DNA of 64,000 nucleotides from Agapanthus africanus (taxonomy: Eukaryota > Streptophyta > Magnoliopsida > Asparagales > Amaryllidaceae): NCBI GenBank assembly GCA_030015575.1, contig JASDDO010000016.1:107465241-107529240 (forward strand). Reading direction: 5' to 3'. A model generated the notes under the pieces. It ran no database searches and was not told the DNA's origin. It saw only the letters and a program-made list of their open reading frames with translations. The position numbers and the translations under genes are program-made. Below are positions 55,262 through 64,000 of this stretch, piece after piece (position 1 is the first letter of the stretch; each line of letters begins with the position of its first letter).

Positions 55262-57482
55262 TAAGGCCATGTACTGGCGTATCGAAGACCTATCATCTCG
55301 ATCAGCCGCTCGAATTGAGTCTGGGGTAGGGCCTTTGTGAGTGGATCTGCAGTGTTATTCTCCTTATTTACTCTCTTCACCTCGATCTCCCGGTGATCTA
55401 CGATCTCCCTGATCAGGTGGTACGGCCTCAAAATGTGCCTGGACTTCTGATGGGACCTGGGTTCCTTCGCTAAAGCTATAGCGCCGTTGTTGTCGCAATA
55501 CAGCGGTATTGGATCAACAATGGTAGGAACCACCTGAAGCTCCGTGAGGAACTTCTTCATCCAGACAGCTTCCTTTGCGGCATCGTAAGCAGCTATGTAC
55601 TCCGCTTCCATAGTTGAGTCAGCAACGGTCTCCTACTTGGAACTCTTCCAGCAAACCGCCCCTCCATTGAGGGTAAAGACATAACCCGACATGGACTTGG
55701 AGTCATCCTTGTCACTCTGGAAGCTGGAGTCAGCAAAGGCCTCGAGCTGGAGGTCTTTTTCGACATACACCAAGAAGATCTCCTTAGTCCTTCTCAGGTA
55801 CTTGAGAATGTTCTTTACCGCTATCCAGTGTTTCCCCCCTAGGTTTGACTGATACCGGCTTACAACGCTCAATGCGTATGCTACATCTGGTCTGGTACAT
55901 AACATCGCATACATTATAGAGCCTACCGCAGAAGCGTAGGGTATAATAGACATGCGATCCCTTTCCAAATTAGTCTTGGGAGACATCTCTTTGGAGAGGG
56001 TGATCCCGTAACAAGCCGGTAAATTACCGCGCTTGGAATCTTCCAAACTGAATCTTTTCAGTATGGTGTCGATGTATCTTGACTGTGAAAGTCCCAACAT
56101 CCTCTTAGATCTATCACGATAGATCTGGATCCCCAGAATGTAGTTGGCATCGCCCAGGTCCTTCATGGAGAACCTCTGCGACAAGAATCCTTTGACTGAC
56201 TGTAGCATAGGAATATCATTTCCTATTAGGAGAATGTCATCCACGCACAAGACGAGGAATACTACAGTTCTCCCTACAATCTTACTGTAAATGCATGGTT
56301 CATCTGGGTTTTTGATAAAATCGAATTCTTTGACAGTATCATCAAAGCAGATGTTCCAACTCCGCGATGCCTGCTTAAGTCCATAGATGGACTTTAGCAA
56401 CTTGCACACTCTACCGCTGCTCCCACTCTGAATGAATCCCTCCGGCTGATCCATATAGACGCACTCTTCCAAATTTCCATTTAGGAAAGCCGTATTTACG
56501 TCCATCTGCCAGATTTCATAATCGTGGAAGGCATCAATGGCAAGAAGGATCCGAATGGATTTCAGCATAGCCACTGGAGAAAAGGTCTCGTCATAGTCCA
56601 AACCAGGTCTTTGATGAAAACCCTTTGCAACAAGTCTAGCTTTATAGGTCTCAACCTGCCCATCTACACCAATCTTCTTTCTGAAGATCCATTTGCAGCC
56701 TACGGGTTTTACCCCTTCTGGAGCAAAGTCCAAAGTCCAAACTTTGTTGGTGTACATGGACTCCATCTCGGCCCGCATTGCATCCAGCCATTTTACCGAG
56801 TCACCGCTCTGAATGGCTTGCTGGAAGCTAGTAGGCTCACTATAATCCATAGTGCAATCCTCTCTATCTCCGTCTATGAGAAAACCGTAGTATCTCTTGG
56901 GTGGATGAGACTGCCTACTATTCCTGCGGAGTGGCGCTGGGATGTCCGGTTCTCTTGAAACTTCTGGCTCTTCCAAGCTTTCAGTAATAGCTTGTGGTTC
57001 TGGAATTTCTTCCAGTTCTATTGCGCTCCCACTTATCTGATTTTCTAAAAATTCAGTTTCCAAGAAGTGGGCATACTGAGAAACAAAAACCTTTTGTTCC
57101 TCTGCGGAATAGAAAAGATACCCCCTGGAGTTCTTTGGGTATCCCACAAACTTACACAGTACTGAGCGTGCCTCGAGCTTGTCCGCATGCTGTTTTTTTA
57201 CAAAAGCTGGACATCCCCATGTCTTAAGGTACTTGAGACAGGGTTTCTTCCTACTCCACATCTAATATGGGGTAGTAGGCACAGTCTTGGTTGGAGCCTT
57301 GTTCAAGAGATATGCAGCTGTTTCTAGCGCATAACCCCAGAAGGATCGCGGCAACTCAGCCTTACTCATCATGGAACGAACCATATCCAATAGGGTTCGA
57401 TTCCGCCTTTCCGATACATCGTTGTGTTGTGGTGTGTATGGAGGAGTAAGCTGAGAGAGAATTCCATTCTCTTTTAGGTAGC
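55261..57482 (-). pseudogene. copia-2 pol: integrase end, RT, RNase H (two stops)
   Basis: Sense runs from the C-terminal integrase (about 57480-57262) through RT (GCKWIFRKKIGVDGQ, QMDVNTAFLNGNLEE) to RNase H ending ...GLRYASTWP at 55261. TAG codons at 57262-57264 (after TTPY) and 55630-55632 (after WKSSK) each stand where copia-1 has CAG, that is Gln. The RT catalytic box reads CVDD instead of YVDD. Otherwise the frame is open for 540 codons. Confidence 0.92.
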
Positions 57483-57881
57483 TGATTAGTCAAAAATATT
57501 GCATATTTTAGCCGGCAATTTCCTCATCATTTGCATTCATATAGAAGTGTTCGGCATTCATATTTTACATATTAGCAAAACTGTCGCAAAATATCAGATT
57601 GCATGTATTAGACTATTAAACCGACACTATAAAGGAAATTGACCGCATTTCATAACATCGCATCATCCCTACATTTGCGCAACACTTGTTTTGAGATCTG
57701 TGCAGGAAAATCCAGAAGAAAGGCCAAAATTCACATGGTGCTGATCAAAACATTACGCCAACTTAATGATTTCAGATCTGGTATCAATCCAAAGGGACAA
57801 ATACAATTCAACATATCAGATAAAGCCCCAAATATCAAACCAAGACCACACCAGAAGCCACAAGCCCCAAGCCTCCAACAT

Positions 57882-57929
57882 GGCCGCGGAACCGCGGCCG
57901 GAGCCTGCTTGCGCCGTGGTTCCGCGGCC
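57882..57929 (+). repeat. Twin GC-palindrome module in Athila LTR
   Basis: GGCCGCGGAACCGCGGCC (57882-57899) and GCGCCGTGGTTCCGCGGCC (57911-57929) with an 11-nt spacer containing TGCTT. The inner Copia leader, in sense, has the related spacer AAAGCCATGCTTGGG. Confidence 0.8.
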
Positions 57930-58191
57930 GTATTGCCACGTCATCCACTCAATTTTGCTGTAAAATACTTACCTCAGGGCCCACATTCAGCTCATATACT
58001 TCAAGTTCCAGAAGACTCCAGAGACTTCTGCCAGATCAGCAAGCTTTGGGATCAACACTAAACTAGCCTATCATTCTAGAAACTTCTCCCTAAACCCTAG
58101 CTTAAACCCTAAGCTAAGCCTAACTAACTACTTCTAGAAGTCTTTCAACAAACTTTTGGAGGGAACTCAAAGGCTTAGGGTTTGGGTGCTC

Positions 58192-58199
58192 TATAAATA
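58192..58199 (+). promoter_or_regulatory. TATA box of the Athila-type LTR
   Basis: TATAAATA, about 260 bp after the GC palindromes and 1.1 kb before the LTR end. Confidence 0.6.
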
Positions 58200-59320
58200 A
58201 GACCCTAGGCTCACTTGTAGAAGATATTATTCAATCTTGGAATCTAATCATCTTTAGCCAATTTAGAGCCATTCTATCTCTCTCTTCATCTTCTTCTTCC
58301 ACAAGTCTAGTGAGAGGATTTGTATGAAACCCTAACCCTAAATTTCAATCAAAAGCCAAGATCCCGAGTACCCATTCAAGCAAGAAGCCTTACAACCTTT
58401 TAGGAGCCGAGCCGGTCTTCAATAGAGCAAGTGGTCCAAGCCGATCCGCGACACACAGAGCCGAGCGAAGCCAAGTCGACAATTTCATTCTTCCTCTTGT
58501 AGTTCTTGAGCGACTGTAATCAAATTGTTGAGATAAATAAAAGGTGATATTCTTTTATCGTGTTTTCTTTAAATTCTTGCATCATGATTCGATCTAAATT
58601 TCTAGTTGTAATTCTTGTTGTGATGTTTGAGTAATACTCCGCTCGTCGAGGAGTCGAGACGATCAATAGAATGATGTTGTAATATATCTGAAAACGATTC
58701 TTGATTCCTATTGTAAACCCTAGCAAGTTCAAGAACCGACGACCCATTTCGTTGCGATGTTTTCTTGATTGATATCGCTCGGAATTGGGAAGTTACGATC
58801 GTTTCTTGAAATTGCTAGAGGCTAGAATGTGAATGATATCGACGAAAGAACAAGGGTTAAATGATGAAACCCTAGTTTCACGAGAAAGCCCTAACTCTCG
58901 TCGATCATCATCGATCTAGTATCAATCCTTCGAAGGACAAGAACACGTTATCTTTAGATTACATCACGTCTATAGATCCGATCGATTCCTACGAGCCTCA
59001 TTTAGATTCTTGACATTTTGGTTGGAAATATTATCGAAACCCAATTCTTGATTGTTTATCAGTTTCTTGATTCTTGATTAAACATCGTGACACTTGAATC
59101 AATTGATAAATTCTTGAATCATATTTTCTTTTCTTTTTGATTAACTTTTCGATTCAAACAAATCAAATATAAAAACGAATCGCACAATCCCTGTGGACGA
59201 TCCACACTCGCTTACGATCTACAACTGACACCGTAGTTGATTGCGGTCAAATATAAAATTCTTTGATTGTGATTCTATACATTTTCTTAAACCGACACAC
59301 AAAGAAAAGATCAATCAAAA

Positions 59321-59338
59321 TGGCGCCGTTGCCGGGGA
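59321..59338 (+). other. Primer-binding site (tRNA-Asp type), Athila
   Basis: TGGCGCCGTTGCCGGGGA three bases after the LTR, identical to that at 15835. Confidence 0.88.
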
Positions 59339-60428
59339 TCGCGCGCTAATTCGTTTTATATCAAAGTTTGAATTGAAAGATTTATTTCATTGTGATTTTT
59401 GAGATCAAAATTCGTGCAAACCCTAAACAATTTGTTGTGTTTCATTGCAAGGAGATCTGGAGCTTTCTCGGAAATTGGAAATTTTTTTGGAAAATTCTAG
59501 AGAACTGAGGAAGTATACAGTAGATTGCTGGTGAAATTTGGTGCAGTGTTCCCAATTTTTGACCGCGGAAGGGCGACACTAAGAGGCTTTTGCGGCGGAA
59601 ACGCGGCCCCTTGGAGGGTTCTCTGTACAAAATTGCTTCAGGTGATTTCTTACCTTCTACTCTCTCCTCTTTTTAGCTCCAACTAATACTTTTCTGCAGG
59701 ATTCTTTGCAAAGAATAGCAGCTCGCAAATTGCAAAATTAAATTTGTGCGTGTTTTTGTTTCTTGGTTGTTTGCATTATAAATACGGATATTAAGGGGCA
59801 CGGCCAAATCCAAATTAGGTGGGGATTTCATTACCCTTCCTAGCCCCCGAAAACCGCAAAACTTGCATCCGCATTGACCCACATTAACTAAAAGAAATCT
59901 AGAGATGACTCTAAGGACTGTCGCGCTCAATTAGGACAGAAGAATGCCGTGGGTAATTCATTGCTTATCCCCATTTTCTTATGGTGCCTAAGGCGAGTGT
60001 GTCTAAGGCTAGTGGTTTTTAATTAGGCCCACTACTTACGTAGTGGAGTACCTTCCCACTTACCTGACACTTATCCGGCCACAGGGGAACAAAGAGGCAG
60101 TGGAGGATTCTATCCCGCGACTTGTCTTTTGGCAGTTAGGAGCGGTCTAGAGCCGAACCTAGGTGACCACTAGATTCTAGGGTTGTGTGTTGCATTTGTT
60201 GTGTCGCATCATTTTTTTCAAAAATCCGCCCCTTTTTCAAAGCAAACACCGCATTCATTCATTTACCCATAATTATAAGCCAACGCTGCCACTTGTACTA
60301 ACCCTTTTTAGTACAAGATAGGCTGGACACGGGATTCTAGTGCCCGTTTAGTCCGCGTACCTTTTATCGACTCCGAAGTCGATATTTCTCCATTTACCTT
60401 TCCTTTACCCACTACCACACCCACACCG
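59339..60428 (+). other. Athila untranslated leader
   Basis: Non-coding. It contains a degenerate GC twin unit at 59563-59612, a possible 3' splice site TTTTCTGCAG at 59690-59699 (also present as TTCTTTGCAG near 16210-16219) and the structured segment at 59980-60068. Confidence 0.65.
59980..60068 (+). other. Structured leader segment, Athila version
   Basis: GGTTTTTAATTAGG (60014-60027), a perfect hairpin CCACTAC-TTAC-GTAGTGG (60029-60046), then ACCTTCCCACTTACCTGAC. Same order as at 16598-16664, but the hairpin has a different sequence. Confidence 0.7.
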
Positions 60429-62831
60429 ATGGATCCGAATCCATCAAACTTCTTTAACCCTAATCTGCCGCCGTCCGTTGGTGCGCAGAATCCACCTCGC
60501 ATCTCTCTCCAGGAGAGGTGCTATCCACTTAGAGGTTCTCTTTCGACTTGCTTATCCACACCACCAGCCAATGGGGATAACTTTGAGATTAAGCCCCAGT
60601 ATATCAATCTTTTACCCAAATTCCACGGACTCGAGACTGAGGACGCTTACGTTTTCATTACCAAATTTGAAAACGTATGCGCAATGATGGGTACGTCACA
60701 ACTTTCAGTGGATGCGATGCGTCTACGAATTCTTCCATTTACATTGTGCGATATGGCCGAGAAGTGGCTATATAACACTACCGCACATTCTATTACGAAT
60801 TGGGAAGAATTCGTCGCTGCATTCCTTAAGAAATGTTACCCAATCCAAAAGACGACTCGAATCCGTAGCGAACTGAATCAATTTGCCCAGCTCCCTACCG
60901 AACCATTTTCAAAATGCTTTGAACGTTTCAAGGATCTTTTGGTTCAGTGTCCTCATCACGGCATCCCGAGATGGGAGCTTTGCCGAATCATTTATGAGGG
61001 CATTAACCCAAGCACTAAACAGAGCCTTGAAAACATGTGTCAAGGTACTTTTATGACTAAGGATGATGGGGAAGCTTGGAAGTACTTAGAAGATTTCGCT
61101 GAAAAATCACTACAGTGGGAGAGTGGAACCCAACCATTGAATAGGGGTGGCGTACACCAAGTAGATGTGTCCATAGGTGTTCGAGCTGAGATGGCAGCAA
61201 TGCAAAAGAAGCTCGACGCTATGGAACACAAATTTTCTGCAGCCTCCCTAAACCCAATGTCACTCCCCAAAACTGTTTGTGGGTGCTGTTCTGATCCGTC
61301 TCATTTAACGGAAGAATGTCCATTAAACTCTGCGTTTCAAGGTCACGAGCATTCTAATGACGCATTTCAAAGACCTCGAAACGATCCATATTCTTCCACG
61401 TACAATCAGGGTTGGAGGAACCACCCGAATTTCGCTTGGAACCAAAATCAATCTCAAAACACGGTCCCAAACACGAATAATTTTCAAAGGGCTCTTCCTC
61501 CACCACAACAGCAACCCCTTCAACTCACTCAGCACCCCTACCAGTCACAAAATTTCCAAAACCAGGGCAACAATCCTGCACAGTCCAATCCTATGCAGTC
61601 CTGTTCTGACGAATTCTCTCAATTCACTCAAACCATGAAATCACTTTTATCAAATTTCATAGAGGTTTCGACTGAGGTTAGATCTTCCGTCAGTGAGATA
61701 AAGAAAAACTCAACGTCCCAAGCTGAGAGTATCAGATCGATGGAAGCTGAAATCGCACGCCTAAAAGCCGAAATGAGTGCGGGAGAAAAAGGGAAACTTC
61801 CCTCTCAACCCCTACAGAATCCTGGGCATTACAATGTAAATGCCATCACAACGTTGAGATCGGGAAGAGTGCTGAACAATCATGTCGGGGAAGGTATTGA
61901 TGATACTGAAAATTATGTCGGGAAAGGTATTGATGATACTGAAAATCATGTCAATACCCCGGCTGAGACCTTTCCACACACACACACTTCTCCTTCTGAT
62001 CCTTCTTCTTCTACCACACCATCTTCTCGAGAGCCTATTCTCCATTTCCCATTAGGCTCGACACCTTCTCCCAACCCTTATAGTTCTCCACAGACGGTCC
62101 CCACACCTCTTTTGGGACCTCGTCTACCCCCTCTTCCTTCTCCTATGATGGACCCAGCGCTTATTGCGAAAGCTCCTTACCCGAACCGGTTAAGGGGTAA
62201 TAGAACGAGTCCTCATACGGAGAAAATTTTGGAAATGTTCAAACAAGTTAACATCAATATCCCTCTCCTAGATGCGATTCAACAAGTCCCCGCTTATGCG
62301 AAAATTCTTAAGGACTTGTACACTAGGAAGAGGAAGACCCAAGTGCCGAAGAAGGTCTTTATGTCTAATAATATCAGCACTGCTTTTATTCCCCAGCTAC
62401 TAAAGAAACGTAAGGACCCAGGATGTCCTACAATATCGATTTCTATTTGGGGTAAAAACATAAATCGTGCTCTTTTAGATCTTGGCGCAAGTGTTAACCT
62501 ACTCCCTTATTCTGTCTGTGAGCAATTAGGGATTGGAGAGCTGAAACCTGCTCACTACACTCTCCAGATGGCAGACCGATCTATCACCAAACCAAGGGGT
62601 GAATTAGAGGATGTATTGATAAAGGTCGGGGAATTTGTTTTCCCTGTAGACTTCATTGTGCTCGACACACATCCTGTAGCAAACCCCCGGGGCCAAATTC
62701 CGGTGATTCTGGGTCGTCCTTTCCTTGCCACTTCCAACACTGTTATAAACTGTAGAAACGGTTCAATGAACTTATCATTTGGAAATATGACCATTGAACT
62801 AAATATCTATAAAGTTGGAAGTCAGCCATGA
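60429..62831 (+). CDS. Athila Gag-protease
   Basis: 800 codons from ATG 60429 (MDPNPSNFFNPNLPPSVGAQ). A retrotransposon Gag core spans residues of about 60-240 (FHGLETEDAYVFITKFENVC, AEKWLYNTTAHSITNWEEF, GINPSTKQSLENMC). A CCHC knuckle CGCCSDPSHLTEEC is near residue 283, followed by a Gln/Asn/Pro-rich linker, a coiled coil (residues of about 400-450) and a tandem 15-residue repeat (VGEGIDDTEN / VGKGIDDTEN). The aspartic protease at about residue 680 onward has LLDLGASVNLLPYSV and VILGRPFLAT. It ends at TGA 62829-62831, yet the same frame stays open beyond it into pol. Confidence 0.93.
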   Translation: MDPNPSNFFNPNLPPSVGAQNPPRISLQERCYPLRGSLSTCLSTPPANGDNFEIKPQYINLLPKFHGLETEDAYVFITKFENVCAMMGTSQLSVDAMRLRILPFTLCDMAEKWLYNTTAHSITNWEEFVAAFLKKCYPIQKTTRIRSELNQFAQLPTEPFSKCFERFKDLLVQCPHHGIPRWELCRIIYEGINPSTKQSLENMCQGTFMTKDDGEAWKYLEDFAEKSLQWESGTQPLNRGGVHQVDVSIGVRAEMAAMQKKLDAMEHKFSAASLNPMSLPKTVCGCCSDPSHLTEECPLNSAFQGHEHSNDAFQRPRNDPYSSTYNQGWRNHPNFAWNQNQSQNTVPNTNNFQRALPPPQQQPLQLTQHPYQSQNFQNQGNNPAQSNPMQSCSDEFSQFTQTMKSLLSNFIEVSTEVRSSVSEIKKNSTSQAESIRSMEAEIARLKAEMSAGEKGKLPSQPLQNPGHYNVNAITTLRSGRVLNNHVGEGIDDTENYVGKGIDDTENHVNTPAETFPHTHTSPSDPSSSTTPSSREPILHFPLGSTPSPNPYSSPQTVPTPLLGPRLPPLPSPMMDPALIAKAPYPNRLRGNRTSPHTEKILEMFKQVNINIPLLDAIQQVPAYAKILKDLYTRKRKTQVPKKVFMSNNISTAFIPQLLKKRKDPGCPTISISIWGKNINRALLDLGASVNLLPYSVCEQLGIGELKPAHYTLQMADRSITKPRGELEDVLIKVGEFVFPVDFIVLDTHPVANPRGQIPVILGRPFLATSNTVINCRNGSMNLSFGNMTIELNIYKVGSQP

Positions 62832-64000
62832 GAACCCTCTGCTCATATTTTAGATGTGTGCTCTGTCCATGAGATCGCTCCCGATAGTTGTGGAGCTGAG
62901 AAACTTTGCTTTACTGATCTCGATGACATTACCACATCTCTGTTTGACTTTACACAAGATCTTAGTGAGGACACTTTACCTACACTTGAGTCCTGCACTT
63001 CTGAGTTTTCTCCACCCGAGTCTGTATCTTTCACAGGCTCTGAGCTTCTTTGTAAATCCAAAAATCATTCAATAATCCCTCTTTCTATCATTTCTCCGCC
63101 TGAATTAGATCTCAAAATTTTACCGTCTCATCTGAAATATGCTTATTTAGGTGAGAAGGAGACTTTACCGGTTATAATTTCAGCTTCTCTAGCATTAGAG
63201 CAAGAGAATGCACTTTTATCGGTGTTGAGATCTAACAAAGAGGCATTTGGTTGGAGTATGGCGGACATCAAAGGGATTAATCTCTTGATAGTTGAACATC
63301 ATATACATGTGATGGATGATGCCAGACCAACCCGAGAACCACAGAGACGGTTGAATCCCGTCATGAAGGAAGCGGTCATGAAAGAGATCGTTAAATGCTT
63401 AGATAATGGTATTATATACCCCATCTCCGATAGCCAATGGGTGAGTCCTATACATGTCGTTCCCAAGAAATCCGGCATCACAGTTATAACCAATGAGGCG
63501 AATGAGTTGATTCAGACACGCGCCCAAACTGGGTGGCGTGTATGTATCGATTATAGAAAACTCAACGCTGCCACGAGGAAAGACCATTTTCCTCTACCAT
63601 TCATTGATCAAATGCTGGAACCTTAGCGGGACGAGAGTATTATTGTTTTATGGACGGATACTCAGGCTATAATCAGGTCCCCATCGCCAAAAATGATCAA
63701 GATAAAACCACTTTTACTTGTCCTTTTGGTACTTTTGCTTACAGTCGCATGCCCTTTGGTCTATGCAATGCTCCCGCTACCTTTCAGCGGTGTATGATGG
63801 GGATATTCTCTGATATGGTAGAGAATTTTTTGGAGATCTTTATGGACGACTTCTCGATTTTTGGAGACTCTTTTTCTGATTGCCTAGCAAATCTTGACGC
63901 TGTTCTTACTCGTTGTAAAGAGAAGAACTTGACTTTGAACTGGGAAAAATGCCATTTTATGGTTCAAGAAGGAATTGTTCTTGGACATGTCATTTCACAG
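62832..64000 (+). pseudogene. Athila pol: RT start, one frameshift, runs off window
   Basis: The frame continues from the TGA without shift, through a linker (APDSCGAEKLCFTDLDD) and an upstream RT region (YAYLGEKETLPVIIS, SNKEAFGWSMADIKGI), to RT proper (REPQRRLNPVMKEAV, WRVCIDYRKLNAATRKDHFP). A one-base deletion near 63620-63622 creates a stop. The RT resumes from 63623 in another frame, with YNQVPIAKNDQDKTTFTCPF, SRMPFGLCNAPATF and the catalytic FMDDFSIFG (63839-63865), and stays open to 64000. Integrase lies beyond the edge. Confidence 0.9.

Larger units (their letters stand above)
53137..57482 (-). mobile_element. copia-2: 3' LTR and part of pol, interrupted at 57483
   Basis: The 3' LTR (sense minus) is 53137-55246, 2110 bp, with a PPT at 55247-55261 and pol relics 55261-57482. 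The 5 bp before the LTR are GCCTC, a candidate TSD whose partner would be beyond the window. The pol DNA is closely similar to that of copia-1 but the LTR is longer and differs in its sense 3' half, so it is a sister subfamily. An Athila element entered the integrase region at 57483; the rest of copia-2 should resume beyond the right edge. Confidence 0.9.
57483..59317 (+). repeat. Athila-type 5' LTR
   Basis: 1835 bp. It carries a twin GC palindrome (57882-57929) and a TATA box (58192-58199). It is not closely similar in sequence to LTR-A/LTR-B. Confidence 0.85.
12240..64000 (-). mobile_element. CACTA (En/Spm) DNA transposon, left terminus; right end outside window
   Basis: The left terminus is CACTACTACAAATAAGGG at 12240-12257, directly followed by a dense block of palindromic subterminal repeats (12258-12720). 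Inside lies a multi-exon gene on the minus strand of the Ptta/En/Spm type (stop at 12988, exons out to 53136). The element is enlarged by at least three primary LTR-retrotransposon insertions (13802-41797, 42565-52863 and 53137 onward), two of which carry nested ones. The 3-bp flank before the terminus is CGA; the matching right flank is out of view, so the TSD is unverified. Confidence 0.75.
57483..64000 (+). mobile_element. Athila-type Ty3 retrotransposon, 5' part (continues beyond window)
   Basis: The 5' LTR is 57483-59317 (TGATTAGTC...TCAATCA), with an 18-nt PBS at 59321-59338, a leader of 1.1 kb, Gag-protease (60429-62828) and RT to the window edge. The five bases before the LTR, GTAGC, are a candidate TSD. 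PBS type, Gag knuckle and the DLGAS protease motif place it in the Athila group. It sits inside copia-2 pol. Confidence 0.92.

Overview
This window looks like plant nuclear DNA, probably from a eudicot with an intermediate-to-large genome. It holds one apparently functional host gene, an intronless pentatricopeptide-repeat (PPR) protein gene on the minus strand at about 7.9-9.5 kb. Nearly everything else is layered transposable elements. No tRNA, rRNA or CRISPR array is seen.

Layout. 1-1928: end of a plus-oriented Copia-type LTR. 1929-4950: leader and 5' LTR of a minus-oriented Copia element (copia-0). 4951-10560: host chromosome with the PPR gene (7945-9537) and a decayed partial tandem copy of its 3' end (about 5404-6520). 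About 10560-12239: GC-rich segment with a TATA box and an ORF start that is cut at 12240. From 12240 past the right edge: a CACTA DNA transposon. It has a CACTACTACAAATAAGGG terminus, palindromic subterminal repeats and a multi-exon minus-strand gene of the Ptta/En/Spm (Transposase_24-like) type, which later insertions have split.

Insertions into the CACTA element. (1) copia-1, 13802-41797, minus strand, 1895-bp LTRs, TSD ATTAA. It carries two further elements. One is an aberrant Athila-like element with inverted LTRs (14094-22143, TSD AGTGC) inside copia-1's 3' LTR. The other is a Copia element without intact coding capacity (26534-36702, TSD GATGT) in copia-1's interior. (2) A Tekay/Del-like chromovirus, 42565-52863, plus strand, LTRs of about 2.65 kb, TSD TAATC. 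(3) copia-2, from 53137, minus strand, which is interrupted at 57483 by (4) a plus-strand Athila element running off the right edge.

Removing the insertions at their TSDs rejoins copia-1's left LTR to exactly 1895 bp, the length of the right LTR. It also rejoins a CACTA exon in frame, which supports the stratigraphy. Every retroelement ORF set inspected carries nonsense or frameshift lesions. Several nonsense codons fit C-to-T change at CAG or CGA, as expected of silenced, methylated DNA.

The most interesting signals are non-coding. A roughly 140-nt structured leader segment is shared in the same sense between Athila-lineage (Ty3) elements and the leader of copia-1 (Ty1). A twin GC-palindrome module (two copies of GCCGCGGNNCCGCGGC-like sequence 11-15 nt apart) occurs in three Copia leaders and two Athila LTRs. 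A row of three stem-loops with a common loop and compensating stem changes lies in two Copia leaders. The 14-22 kb element looks like the frozen product of aberrant reverse transcription.
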